Assembly (NCBI GenBank): GCA_036435485.1
Contig: CM071598.1
Coordinates: forward strand, 195,093,148-195,157,147
Direction of reading: 5' to 3'
Origin: Saposhnikovia divaricata
Taxonomy: Eukaryota > Streptophyta > Magnoliopsida > Apiales > Apiaceae
Length of the DNA stretch: 64,000 nucleotides
Part shown: one piece after another, positions 45,782 to 57,592 of the stretch
How the letters are laid out: every line of letters starts with the position of its first letter
Numbering within the stretch: position 1 is the stretch's first letter
Notes under the pieces: model-generated
Told to the model about the DNA's origin: nothing
The model's database searches: none
What the model saw: only the letters and a program-made list of their open reading frames with translations
Position numbers and translations under genes: made by a program

Positions 45782-45783
<2 letters not shown>
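45426..45783. mobile_element. Foldback MITE family 3 with palindromic core
   Basis: Inverted ends ACTTAGAATAGAAACTAGAA (45431) and TTCTAGTTTCTATTCTAAGG (right), followed inward by AATTAAAT/ATTTAAT and AAAAACGTTTAAAAT/ATTTTAAACGTTTTTT arms, so the whole element folds back. The centre 45581-45617 holds TTACTGTTCACGTG and its exact inverse around a 9-bp loop. It sits inside a (TA)n tract on both sides. Confidence 0.75.

Positions 45784-45850
<67 letters not shown>
45784..45850. repeat. (TA)n microsatellite
   Basis: Uninterrupted TA run right of the family 3 MITE. Confidence 0.95.
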
Positions 45851-45854
<4 letters not shown>

Positions 45855-47438
45855 GTATCATGTTAGTGTAGTATCGTGTGTGAAAAATTCTACAAATGAT
45901 CATAATCTATATAATCTCCGGTTCAACTATGATAATCTCTCCACTCCAACAGTTGGCTAAGATTGAAGAACAAAGTATGATCAATAAACTTCTCATATTA
46001 TTATTGTGTATGCACTTTACATCCGAGTGAGCTCCAACAATAGTATACATACTCATATATGTACATGTTATATGTATATTATTATAGGACTCTATGTGTT
46101 AAACTCTTTCCACCAAGATGGAATAGCACAAGCCTTATTAAGATGAGTATCTCTTTTCAATTTAATGAACAAAGAATGTACACAACAAATAACGTCGTAC
46201 ACAATACAACATAGTGACTTAGTGACTGATGAACAAAGAAGTGATAGAAACAAACATCGTTATAATCCAAATAAAGAGAAAATTAATATTCAATTCCCAC
46301 CAAAAAATAATGGTTAGTCTTTGATAGTGTTGAACATTTTTTAAATGTAATTGTATGTTAAAATTCTTTGAAACATGCGAGCAACTATGTACATTTGTGC
46401 TAGTGAATTTCATATTAATTTAGTAAGCTATTTATCACAATCTTAAACGTTTCTAAATAATGTGCTACAAACTTGCCAAGGATCTACTTGTTCGATAATC
46501 AACAAGAATTAGAAAACCAACTTAAATTTTCACATAGTGAACCCTTAGATGGTTAATATTCTTTCAAAAATGTTGAATATCAAGAATGCATTGGTGAAAA
46601 TATATAGTTGTAGAGGAGATTGGTTTCATTCAAATGATATCCTACCATGTAGACTCGATTTAATTGCAAATGGTTTCATTCAAATCATATCATACCATAT
46701 AGACTTGGTTTGATTGCGAATAGAGAAACAATTGGTAGAGAGAGTAGTGATCCTACAAATGGTTTTGAATTTGTGACATTATTTTTCGATGTTAAAAAAT
46801 CATTAAAATATAATTCCAAATCAATAAGTATATTCTTCAATAAACAAAACCGACATTAATATAAAATAAATTTAAAGTTAAATATTTCGCAAATTCCGTG
46901 CATCGCACACGTCATAGGCAAGTAAGCAAGTAAACATATAAGCAGTGATTTGACTAATCGAGGTAATTAGCTATATTATTATCCTAAACACAAATTAACA
47001 CATGTTAATAATCTCAAGTTATATTGATTTGTTCTAAACTTAGGTTGTCTCTTTCAAACATAACCCAAATTAACATATCACTCTCAAAGTCAATTATTTT
47101 TTGATAAGCATTATTGACAAATCAATGTAATCAATTATCATGAAAACAACAAAGAATTTAAGAGAATACTTTTATAAAATCTTAAGAATCCATTGAAGCC
47201 TTAGAATTACAATTAATTCAACATCCCCAAGAAAAACACAATGAAAAATAAGGAAAATAAAGGAAAGATAAAAATCATAGAGATAAGGCTTCAATCTTCT
47301 TATTCCAACTATATATACAAGGCAGTTTGTGTATTCTTCATTCTGTTCTTCTCCGAGCTGTTTTGCTCTCCCTGTCTAAAACTACTCCATACATGCATGG
47401 TGTCTAATTTTTAACAGCTGTCTATTGTAAAATTTATA
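45851..47438. other. Intronic AT-rich DNA
   Basis: No exon recognised. Near 46894 the text CCGTGCATCGCACACGTCATAGGCAAG resembles a decayed Helitron 3' end, partly written here only to 46920. The minus-strand frame at 46219-46413 has no recognisable feature. Confidence 0.45.
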
Positions 47439-49797
47439 TCCTATATATAATAAGTATAAGATGGATATTTGGTTGTCAATCCAACAGCGAAATAAATAAT
47501 TTATATCCTATATATAATAATTATAAGGTGGATATTTGGTTGTCAATCCAACAGCAAAATAAATATTGACAGTTAGATTTAAACTTTAAATAACGATCTA
47601 GATTATGTTCTATTATTATAATACTTAAATACAAATAACCTAAGGGATACTTAATAAGTACTAATAACCTAAGGAGACTACACTACCTACACTGCAGAAG
47701 TCCTGTCCGATATAGAACTTGGGTCAGGGTAGACACACAAACTAAAGTGAAACATAACTCATATAAATATATAAATAATCTTATTTTTGTAAAATAATTT
47801 ATATACTTGAATTCACTCGAATATATATTTATTCATAAAAATTATAAATATTATTCAAATAAAATAATCTTCAAATATCTAGATCTTTTAAATGAGAGGA
47901 ATGTTATTCGAATAAAATAATTTTCAGAAATCTTGATATTCAAGTGAATAATGATTCTCAAATAATTTTAAATTGGATTCTATTATATAATAGAATAAAT
48001 TTTATAAATATTAAAGGATTATAATTCAAAAATATAAGTTGGTCGACAAAATTATAACTGATTTCACATAATAATTCCAAAAAACCATTCGTAAATATGA
48101 AATTAAAATCAAAATTTCAAATTTGTAGAACAGATGCATAATACTACATGTTATACTTATATTTATTTTTTTATAAAAATTTTAAATATTAGAAATTTCT
48201 AAAATAATTAAATGGTTAAAATAGGTTTTAAAAATTAGAAAAATAGTTAGGTCTATTAAAATTAAATTTTAATAATTAGATCCATAAAATAAATAGGCTG
48301 AAATATGTATTTATGTTTGAATAGTTACATAAAAAATTTAGCTTACATATTTGTTAAAATTAAAATAGTTATATTTTTTTAAAAATAGATTAATAAAGTA
48401 ATTTTATCCATTAAAATATTTAAATTATAAAGATATTAATATACATTTGTATAAATAAGTAGGTTGAATTACAAAAAATTTAGATTATGTAACGAACAAG
48501 AGTACCAAAACAACATACATTTATGTACAAATAGTAGGCAGAAATCAAATTATCAAAGCTGGAGTAAAAATAAGTAACAAAATAATTTTTTTATTTCAAT
48601 TTGAGCTAAAAAAATAGAATAATATTCCCAAGAAAAGAAGTCAATTATTTTATCAATTATATATTGTATTATGATTTTTTATTAAACAAATTTGATTGAA
48701 AAAAATCAATTATACATAAATATCATTATTTTTTTAAAAAATGGCCGAGATCAACGAAAGTATTTCATACATTTATTTTAATAACTAATTATAAGAACAT
48801 AAATTTAGAATTTAATATATTGTGAACCACATCCTCCATCACCTCCTGTCACCACATACACAACCATCCACCACATTTGGACATCACCAATATCATATCA
48901 AAATTAATTGCTTTAAATAATAACTATAAAAAATTTGAATAAAAATCATCAGTAAATTCATGTTAGAGTTCATCAGATGTGAATTTCTCTTCTTAATTGT
49001 AATACCAGCACAATCGAATTCAAATTTCAAAAAGATATTAAATTTCTTTAAAAAAGATGAGGAAGTATAAATATAGAAGAAAGAAATGGGTGAGCATCGT
49101 AAATTGAGAGTGATAGCAACTGGAGTTCAACTCGGTGAAGTAATGATTAAAATGAATAACTGAGATTAAAATTAATTTAAAATTGTGTGTACAATTCATA
49201 TCTCAAGTGAAGGTTGAACTTGACTAATTATATATATTGACAGAATTATGTATATGTGGTTTGTATACATTACATATGCGATCATAATTATTTGTTTATG
49301 CTATTTAGGTAAGATGATTATATATATGTATTGAATGGTATAAAAATTATAGAGCAAAAAAAAAAAGATTAAATATGATATGTTTATGTATAAAAGGTAA
49401 ATGGATATGTGGCAACTATAAAGATACAATAACCAAGAAGTGCAACTATTTAATTGAGATAAAAAATAAGAGTTCGAGAAGCCACTAAATTTGATTATTT
49501 CGATAAGAAATTATAATAGAGAAAAGATCAATCATGTTAATGTAAATAGGTTGAATAAAAGACTAATCAATAAACAATATATTATATATATTTAATTTAA
49601 CATAAAAATATAATCAACTAAAAATGTTAAATCAAAATATATTGAATCATAAGATAATCTTAAAATAAAAACATAAAATTGGTCAACTAATGCAAAATAA
49701 AATTTAAAAATAAAATAAAATGATATGTTATTAAAAAATAATAAACATAAAAAATAAAATATTAAAAGTAGCCGTGCATAGCATGGTCATAGGCTAG
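47439..49797. mobile_element. Possible Helitron
   Basis: Ends with GCCGTGCATAGCATGG (imperfect hairpin), TCATAGG and CTAG (49794-49797) followed by T, the form of plant Helitron 3' termini. A TC-start candidate, TCCTATATATAATAAG after A, is at 47439 and is repeated 67 bp later (47506) in a tandem duplication that includes GTTGTCAATCCAACAGC. No Rep/helicase gene is present; the interior is AT-rich. Borders are guesses from motif only. Confidence 0.35.
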
Positions 49798-50493
49798 TAT
49801 TTATTATATGTGCAAGTGTTTTTAGTGATTTAGTAGAAATATAACAATTAATATTTCTAAGTAGTATAATATTCTAAACAGATTATTAGTAGCTCCTGGG
49901 CCTTTTTGAAAAGTTGAGAGCATTTTTGAGCCCATGATAGAAATAATTCGGTATTCTTCCCAGCTCTCCATCAATGATTTGTTGATGTCTGGATAAAGCC
50001 CAAATTACAAGACTTTGTAATGTGTCAAAAACTCTGAATATGTATGAATTAGGCCCAAATATTGCACTTCATGATCAAGTTCCAATCCAATAATTTGTTA
50101 TTTCTATAATAAAACATTAAATAAAATTCCAATTTCATACAAAATTACTTAAAATATGGGAATAAACTAAAAATAAATATTTACTTATAATTGTTTTGCA
50201 CTAACATCCATATGATAATAGAAGATTTAAAAGTAGGAGTAATTAGCTGTGCTGGGAATCTTCATTTATTTCATAGACTTGCACAATGGTTCAATTGGAC
50301 TATTGGACTTTATGGCAATGGTAACTCGAGTTTAATAAGACTTTGGGTATATTTATTCATAATAAATTCTTGTTTTTGTCAAAAAAAAAAAAAAATTCTT
50401 GTAAAAAACATCTGCTACTTACAGAATTGACAGCTGCTTATGGCAGCTGTTTATGTATCTTGTTGCAGTCATAACATGTTTTCTTATCACAGA
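49798..50493. other. Intronic AT-rich DNA
   Basis: No exon recognised. Ends with TTTTCTTATCACAG, the acceptor of the next WD40 exon. Confidence 0.5.
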
Positions 50494-51022
50494 CCAAGCT
50501 TTATGACCTTAGAATGGTTCAGAGAGGAGCCGTGCTCTCATACGAAGGGAATGTAATGTTTAAAGAAGACCTTCTGCATGCAGTTGACCCAACAGAGAAT
50601 TTTGTGATGTCAGGTCACCGTTCAAAGCATATGCACTCTTTTCTTATTATACAAATTTAATTATCTAATAAATAATAATAGCTTACCGTTATATAAATCA
50701 AATCCGGGGAACTACTATTTGAGGAGTTAATGGATTCTGTCCCCTATCAATTTTGCTGGGGAAAAAAAGAAGGTATCACTCCCTTACTCTGATCATGCAA
50801 CCTTTTAATTTCCATGATTCTTTTCTAGAAAAAAAGCATGCACAGTTAAAGAAGATATTACTTGCATATCCTTAAGTCAAAATTTGGATAATTTAATATA
50901 ATTATTGATGATGTTAATTGGCAGACAATTGCTCACGGGTTCGCAGCATATATAATGAGCACTCTAAATTTGGGGAGGCTTGGGTTGGAGCAGCTGATAG
51001 TCTCTACCATATAAGGTGGTGA
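50494..51022 (+). pseudogene. WD40 gene exons 9-11 and stop codon
   Basis: Exon 50494-50613 reads TKLYDLRMVQRGAVLSYEGN and DPTENFVMSG. The next coding stretch 50682-50772 begins abruptly: the expected GGEDC-like start is gone, and it reads LTV-I, TAA (50694-50696), then IKSGELLFEELMDSVP and QFCWGKKE before GTATCA. Related proteins have LRLWSIK here, so ATATAA replaces TGGAGT-like codons. The last exon 50925-51022 gives a divergent segment and GEAWVGAADSLYHIRW, TGA. The 3' end is thus the most damaged part of the gene. Confidence 0.75.
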
Positions 51023-52435
51023 CAGGTTTTTGTCAAATTAAAGAATAATCAGTGACAGTTTGTTGTATTCAGTGAATCCTTAACTAGGGGAGATGCATCT
51101 GATTGATCATCCTGACATGCTGGTGATTAGCGATCAGTTGACGCCACAACGTAACGGTTAATATTCACAGTTCTAAGAAAATTAGTCTGTGATAGTGGTG
51201 ACTTTTAGGAAGGGGTGTCCACTACTATCTACAAAAAGAAGCAATAGATAAAATGAGAATAAATTATTTGTTTTTAGCTCAACTTTATAGGAGGGTTAAG
51301 TCATTTTAATTATGTTCATAATTTGTTTACTAAGTCAAGTTATGTTGTCTATATGGTAACCATAGTAAGAATGGAATCCAAATTCCCCCAGCCAATACAT
51401 ACATTGATAATGGGTGTGGCAAGAATTTGCAAACAATGTTGTTTTTCTGGATGTAGGCAGAAAAATAAATTGTACCTATTATTAAAACATCAAAAGATAA
51501 AATGTACACTTTAAAACAAATTAATTCCATCATTTATCTTAAATCATTTTATCTAAAAAAAGTTGATTACACCCCTATTACTTAAAAATTCTTAAATATA
51601 AAAATTGTTTCATATAAATATATAAATAAACCTAAATTAAAATTCTCAAGGGACCCTAGCACAAAAAATAGAGTTTGAAATAAAGTAAAAGTAATTTTTA
51701 TAAAATGTATCTTTTGTATAAAATTTGTTTAAACTCTTCTATTTATGTTATGTCTTAAATAATATATATCTTAAAAAATATTATCAAAATGTATTTTAAT
51801 TTTTCACCACTAGCTCATTCCCGCACTTTGTACTTCTTAGTTTTTAATGTAACCTTACACTAATCCTAATTAATTCATGTATGCATAAATTCACTCATCA
51901 TTAAACAAATTAACACTTAAGTTCTTTAACCATTTTTAATTACGAAAGTATTTAGCGTTTTAATATTTAATATATTTTGTCCTTTTTCTTTACTAATTTT
52001 TGGTCATAAATAATTTTTAAGCATTAGATGATTATACATCTAAAATCAAATTTTAAATTTGCAGCTAATCCAATAAGATAAGTCAATATCTACAATATAT
52101 GGTAAATAATATACTCAATGAAATTACTAGGCAGGTGAGTTATGAGATAAATTTACATTATAAATGATCGAAGAAAGAAGAAAAATTATAATAAGTACAA
52201 TGGTAATTTTGAGATTCAAAATTTTCAAAAACCTCTAGATCATTTAGTTGATAACATGCCATGACAAATATTATAGAGGAACCTATTTTCGGTTGTTCAA
52301 ATTAAAAAATTTATTGAAACCAATTTTTTTTAAATGTATTAATTGTTTGTTTTGAAAAACAAATAAATATATATTGCCATTAACAATCAAAAATTACAAA
52401 AAAAATTATTTTTTTTATTTTATTTTTTATAGAAA
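51023..52435. other. AT-rich intergenic DNA
   Basis: Follows the WD40 stop codon; no poly-A signal could be assigned with confidence and no other gene is seen. The two small opposite frames at 51323-51533 are not credible. Confidence 0.55.
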
Positions 52436-52438
52436 AGA
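52436..52438. repeat. Target-site duplication of CACTA-2, left
   Basis: AGA before CACTAGTACAAAAAGG; AGA also follows the other terminus at 55616-55618. Confidence 0.8.
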
Positions 52439-53027
52439 CACTAGTACAAAAAGGGCCTATAGCATCGATCAAATAGGTCTAAGGCATCGGTTCTTTGGCA
52501 TAGTATATGTAGGGGACGCTATAGGTATAGGCCTATAGCGTCGGTTAAATTGCCGACGCTGAATGTCTGCTATGGCGTCGGTCATTTAAATGACCGATGC
52601 TAAAAGTCTGCTTTAGGTTGATCTTTTAAATGACCGATGCTAAAAGTCTACTTTAGGCGTCTGTCATTTGAACAACCGACGTTAAAATTCATATTAAAGG
52701 CGTTGGTCATTCAAACAACGACGCTAAAAGTCAATTTTTAAAAATAAAATAAAATTACAATTACGGTCAAGTTTTATATGAGATTTATTTTATTAGTATA
52801 ATATATATTACACAACTTGACAATGTCAATTTACACAAAATAATATAATGTCACAAACTAAAATTACTCTATCTACAAAATTATCTCCCTTGTTCTATTT
52901 CTAGAAAAATACATTGTCTGAACTTTACAAGAAGAAATAAAAATTAAACTAATTTGCAGCAGCAGCTGGATAGGCAATTAAAACATAATGAAGCAGCAGC
53001 CATAGTAACTCAACCTCACATGCAAAA

Positions 53028-53054
53028 CTACTTATTGAAGCGATCACATCCATG
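53028..53054 (-). pseudogene. Possible terminal captured exon
   Basis: After acceptor TTTTTGCAG the minus strand reads HGCDRFNK-stop and then a 3'-UTR-like stretch. Too short to assign to a gene. Confidence 0.25.
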
Positions 53055-53802
53055 CTGCAAAAAGTAAAAAACTATAAGCAAAATGTAAAATCTTTACTAT
53101 AATTTTAAAGCTTTATAAGCTAACATACAATCAACAAGATGTATAAAAAAAGTAAGTCTGGGCAAACTAAATTATTGTCACTCACTTGTCTTTTATAGAC
53201 TTGTCTTTAAAAGATAGTCTTCCAATTTCTAAATTATACCACAATAAAGCATATCTTAAATCAGGAAGAACAAATATCTTAAATCAGGTATTAATCCTGG
53301 AATTAAGTTCAGTTATTACCATTAATCCACCATATGCATCAACTATATAGTCAAGAGGGGTCAAGAAAATAGTATTCTAGAATCAATATAGCACCCAAAT
53401 TCACTGAATAAACTGTGATCCATAAACTATTTGGCAGCGAATTATATGCCGTTGGAAAGATCTGTCAATCTACTTTTTTTATGAAAAAACGGCTCGTGAA
53501 AATAATTTTTCTAGAAAAAGTTATAACTGTTTGAGTCAAGAGAGGTCAGGCTGCAAAGGATAGCATTTAGCTTATGCAATAACACAAGTCAGATCAGCAA
53601 TAACAGCTCATTGGGACTAGCAGCAGTTGGCTAGAGTTTGTCTTTTTCTAAACTATACATTTGGCATCTGTAGTTACTTAAGTTATTTACCTAGCATACA
53701 ATGATGCATTAAATATACCCACATAGATGCATGTGTATCTGTATTTTTGTCCACCACACAGGGACAAAATATGTAATTGATAATCGAAAGTATACAACTT
53801 AC

Positions 53803-54119
53803 ATGATTAACAGTGTCCACGTCTCCAGAAAATGATGCTCCACCACAATACCTAACCTTGATTTTGTTCCAGTTGTAGAAGTCTAGACACAGAAGGAATA
53901 GTTTAAGAGTGAGAATGTGCACACACTTCAGATGAAATATTAACCCATAAAATGAATAGATGTATGAACCTGGATTAAAACCAGCTCTGTTGTTAAGAAT
54001 TCCTGAGAATGCAAGCAGTTTAGGCATTTCCTTGCAAGAACCCAAGTGGGTGTTCTTACGAGCAAGGCAAGTTGTCACATTGTTTAAAGAGAGAAACCAA
54101 GTAACCATACTATATCGTC
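53803..54119 (-). pseudogene. Captured pectin acetylesterase exons
   Basis: Two exons of a plant pectin acetylesterase (cell-wall enzyme that removes acetyl groups from pectin) on the minus strand. Exon 54119-53970 reads NNVTTCLARKNTHLGS and KLLAFSGILNNRAGFNP; exon 53882-53803 reads DFYNWNKIKVRYCGGASFSG, with donor GTAAGT. They join in phase (P-D-F-Y). In the family the GGGWC motif precedes NNVTTCL; here it is lost (FLSLNNVTTC), and the conserved RYCDGASF has Gly for Asp. Only about 75 residues of an enzyme of some 400 remain, so it is inactive. Splice sites are intact, showing capture from genomic DNA. Confidence 0.8.
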
Positions 54120-54370
54120 CTATATTGGAAACAAACCAGAGTAAGTAATTTACACTTATTCAGCAAAAAAAAAGTAATCTACACTTGCATAAGTTTATTT
54201 CAACAACTCTTACACCACACATCCATACAGTGTAGTTACGTCAACTCCACCATTAAAGAAGTCATTCACCTCCTTAGTGAATAATAATCGAGCCTCAATA
54301 AACACAAAACTCTAGATAACTTAAAAAGGAGCAACCATTTTATCTTTCATAATAAAAGAAGTATCCTTAC

Positions 54371-54663
54371 CGAATTTCATAATAATTAACAATGTGTTTG
54401 AGCACTGGGTATTCATCTAATCCCCAACGGTTTTCATAACATCTGAGTACATCCCAAATAGCACGACTTGATAGCAATCCGGAACTAACCTTCAATTCCT
54501 CGTCTCCGGCGGTGACGTCGGCGCCCGGTGAAGTGTTGTTTCTAGAAGCTTCGATTGATTGAGGAGCGTTGAGAACTGATTGTTCGTGTTGAGTTAGGGT
54601 TTTATCAGAGTTATGCTTTGTTTGTTCTTCGTTGCTTGTCATTGTTGTGGTTGTTGCCACCAT
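54371..54663 (-). pseudogene. Captured 5' exon of an unidentified gene
   Basis: ATG 54663 on the minus strand begins MVATTTTMTSNEEQTKH, a low-complexity N-terminus, followed by a denser stretch LLSSRAIWDVLRCYENRWG and YPVLKHIVNYYEIR, ending at donor ATTCG|GTAAGG. The leader upstream has GAGA/CTCT tracts typical of 5' UTRs. I do not recognise the family. Its phase does not fit the pectin acetylesterase exon downstream, so a chimeric mRNA would be out of frame unless another exon lies between. Confidence 0.55.
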
Positions 54664-55623
54664 TGATTTGTTTGTTTAGAGATCGCGTTGGGAGTACGAA
54701 GAGACGATGTGTGTGTGTTTGGTGTGAGAGAGAGAGATTGAGAGAGAACTCAATAGATTGCTAAAATAATGAATTGGGGAAGAACACTGCCGATTTAGGG
54801 ATTTAAAGGGGGAGATGGCTTTTTTGTAATTTCACAATTATAATTTAAAAATAAATTAAATAACTTTTAAAAAACGAATTTAAATGGAAATATAGTGAAA
54901 AATAAAAACTTTTCATTTTTAAAATAAAGAGTATAAAATTACGAACACAAGCATATTTTTAAAATATTTTTAGGATAAAAAATGAATTAAATATGAATTT
55001 TGCAAATAAAGATCCTTTAAATGCAATATAACTCACAAAATCATTTTAAAATTCATAAATACAGAAATTAATATGATATCCCACATATTTGTTTTTTAAT
55101 TGGATTAATTTTTTTTTTTATAAATTATGATTTTAAAAATTTACAAATATCCGTAAAAAATTGATAAAATCGGGCAAATTGGTCGAAAATCGGATAAGCT
55201 ATACCAATAGCGTCGGCATTTTAAGAGGCGGCACTATAGGCTATACCTATAGCGTCGGCATTTTAAGGGGCGACGCTATAAGCTATACTTATAGCATCGG
55301 CATTTTAAGGGGCGACGCTGTAGGCTATACCTATAACGTCGGTTGAACGATGACCGACGCTATAAGCTATATCTATAGCGTCGGTTCTTTGCTGACCGAC
55401 GCAAAAACTCCTTTTTAGCGTCGGCATTTTAAGGGGCGACGTTATAGGCTATACCTATAGCATCGGTTAATGCAAACAACCGACGCCAAAGCTTCTGGCA
55501 GAAGTCATTAAGCGTGGGTTAATGCAAACAACTGAAGCAATAGGTAAAAGTTCGACGCTATAGGTAAATAACCGAAGCAATAGGTGCGATGCTATAGGTC
55601 ATTTCTGTACTAGTGAGAATCAA

Positions 55624-57592
55624 CACTACAAGAAAAACTCGATCCTGCAACAGTTTTTCACCGTTGTCTGATCTCCATTTTTTTCGTTGTCTATCCGGCA
55701 GTTGTCTGTTTGAAATCAGACAATGGTTATTTACCAGTTGCATAGAAGAAGGTAATACAACAATTTTAAAATGTTGTTAGAAATTACGTAACACAGCGGT
55801 TGTATAATAAAAACCTTTACTGGAAACAAAACAATGCAATTGTTTTCTAACTAATAGACAACAGTTTTAAAACCTTGTTAAACATTACGTAACACGGCAG
55901 TTTTATAATGAGAACATTTACTGGAAACAACATAATGCAATGGTTTTCTGACTAATACACAACAGTTTTTAAACGTTGTTAAAAATTACGTAACACAGCG
56001 GTTTTTTAACTGGTGTTTGATAGTATCAAAGACGGCGACTCAATAGATAACACCTGATAGACAACGGTTGAAAAGTGTTGTCTGACTTGGTTCTGCTGTA
56101 GTCGGTTTGAACAACGGTTTGTTATTTCACTGGTGTTGTGCCATTGCAAATTAACAACGGTTTATGTACACAAAAAATGATTTTAAATAATGCCCCCAAC
56201 TAATTAATTAAATAATAAATCAATAAATTTATCAATACAAAAATTTCTTATTGATCTAGCTACAATTTCTATGTAAAAATTGCATACATAGCAATCTCAT
56301 GTCTCTACAAGTCCTACAAATTATCAATTTCTACAAATTATTCCTACCAACACTTAAAGTCCCCTTTAGTCAAGCCCTCTGCATCCTCATATAGCTAGGT
56401 ATCCTCCTGAACAAATACTAGATCTTGTGACCTTTGTCGAGGAAATTGAGGCAGTCCCTTGGAAGACATTTTTCACAAGGACCTGCAACAGGATTGAGAA
56501 CAGATTAAACATCAACGAAAATATGGGAAGATGATATGCAAGAATGGACGAAATATTAAAGTGCTAACTAACTACTCCAATTTAGTGCTATAAGCGGCTG
56601 GTCATATTAGTTGATTGTCTTTTTATTCCATATGATTACACAGTCCCTTCAAGTATGAGGTAAATTTGACCTCCTCTCCATAGGGTACAAAAACTTATGG
56701 TTTGTACATTTAAGCAGTTGGTTTACACCTACTTGCTCATCATGTAGGATAAATCTACGAACCATTAACACTTTCTGATGTTGATAATTTTATGTCAGTT
56801 TTCAAAACAATGATGTGCTTTTTATTCCATACTAGTAACATATTACTGCAACTTCATGTTCAAATTCTGTCCATAAAGGGAGAGGAAGAAACACAACAAT
56901 ATTCTTTGGGTTTTAGCAAGCTACAAAGAACTCATTACGAGGAAGTTGTTACCGTTAGCTGATTTACAACATACCTTGTTGGAGTTTTAATGACCTGAAC
57001 CACATAAACGCACTCTCATGATAATGTTTCGAGAGTGCAGTGTGTATTACCAGAAAAACTTGCAAGCTAATCTATTAAGAAGTTGATTAACTCACTGTAT
57101 AATGATCCGGACGGCGGTTTTCAGAAGCTAGAAAATGCAACCTCATAGTAGCTATAATCTTGTATTCCTTGTAAAGCTTATACATTGTCCAGAAAGAGAA
57201 AACATATATCATTCCTATATGAACCCAAAACCTGTAGAAAAAGGAAAATTACCATATAAGGGCACTTGTCTCATATGGACTCCCAACAGAGTCTAAAGTA
57301 ACCTGCTAAGAGGAGTGGATTTCATCTACTTTAAATCTCACCTTGAAGATCCAGCAGGGACATTAGATATTGAAAGCTTGTCAAGGTCACTAAACGTTAC
57401 ATCTTTGAGTTCCTCCAAAGTATTGTTAGTCCAATTTACAGGCACCAATACCACAAAAGGAAGTACCCTTATGGGAACAAAGATCTTTAAACTGCATAAT
57501 ATATATGACATGGTCAATAAGATACAAGTAAAATAAATTAATTGTAGCGTAGCACTTTCGCCTGCAGTCAGCTTTCTTATGCATTACTGTAA
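55624..57592. mobile_element. CACTA-1 left part, copy B
   Basis: Begins CACTACAAGAAAAACT and matches 2035-3999 with scattered substitutions and small indels. It stops abruptly after TTACTGTAA; the HOP exon, the tandem array and the right terminus are missing. The base before the terminus is not ATG but CAA, directly after the CACTA-2 flank AGAAT. Confidence 0.9.
57096..57491 (-). pseudogene. Captured OSCA/CSC1-like exons, copy B
   Basis: Same two exons as at 3505-3900 (57491-57342 and 57231-57096), with splice sites preserved. Differences include a Gln to His change in the ENRRPDQYT end (now PDHYT) and a few in exon a. Non-functional fragment. Confidence 0.8.

Larger units (their letters stand above)
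29210..51022 (+). pseudogene. DCAF4-like WD40-repeat gene, probably decayed
   Basis: Exons of one plant WD40 protein resembling DDB1-CUL4-associated factor 4: 29210-29350, 32713-32837, 40358-40561, 41087-41275, 41855-41955, 43476-43646, 43968-44023, 44138-44195, 50494-50613, 50682-50772 and 50925-51022. They lie in the expected order, and most join in frame across GT-AG introns. Typical blocks are LQTRELCGNVS, ALCGLHSGAIVSADIRQ, SLKLYDQYFLASSMDGS, TKLYDLRMVQRGAV and a C-terminal GEAWVGAADSLYHIRW before TGA at 51020. Members of this family act as substrate receptors of CUL4-DDB1 ubiquitin ligases; that role is inferred from the family. Decay signs: in-frame TGA at 41893, TAA at 50694, exon 10 lacking its start, a phase mismatch between the third and fourth exons. 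The N-terminal DCAF4 exon was not found. Introns are swollen by a Copia element, a LINE, MITEs and a possible Helitron. Confidence 0.7.
52439..55615. mobile_element. CACTA-2: gene-capturing CACTA transposon
   Basis: 3.2-kb element with termini CACTAGTACAAAAAGGGCC on the left and the roughly inverse TTTCTGTACTAGTG on the right, with a 3-bp duplication AGA. Subterminal zones at 52450-52740 and 55190-55610 are filled with GCGTCGGTTnnn and CTATACCTATAGCGTCGG repeats in both orientations. No transposase is present. The interior carries minus-strand host exons with splice sites: a 5' exon of an unidentified gene (54371-54663) and pectin acetylesterase exons (53803-54119). The right end also occurs as a relic at 913-1175. 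Confidence 0.9.

Noticed and set aside
53683..54108. 141-codon minus-strand open frame
   Set aside because: It runs through two pectin acetylesterase exons and the intron between them; the exon model explains the conserved parts and the intron part has no homology.
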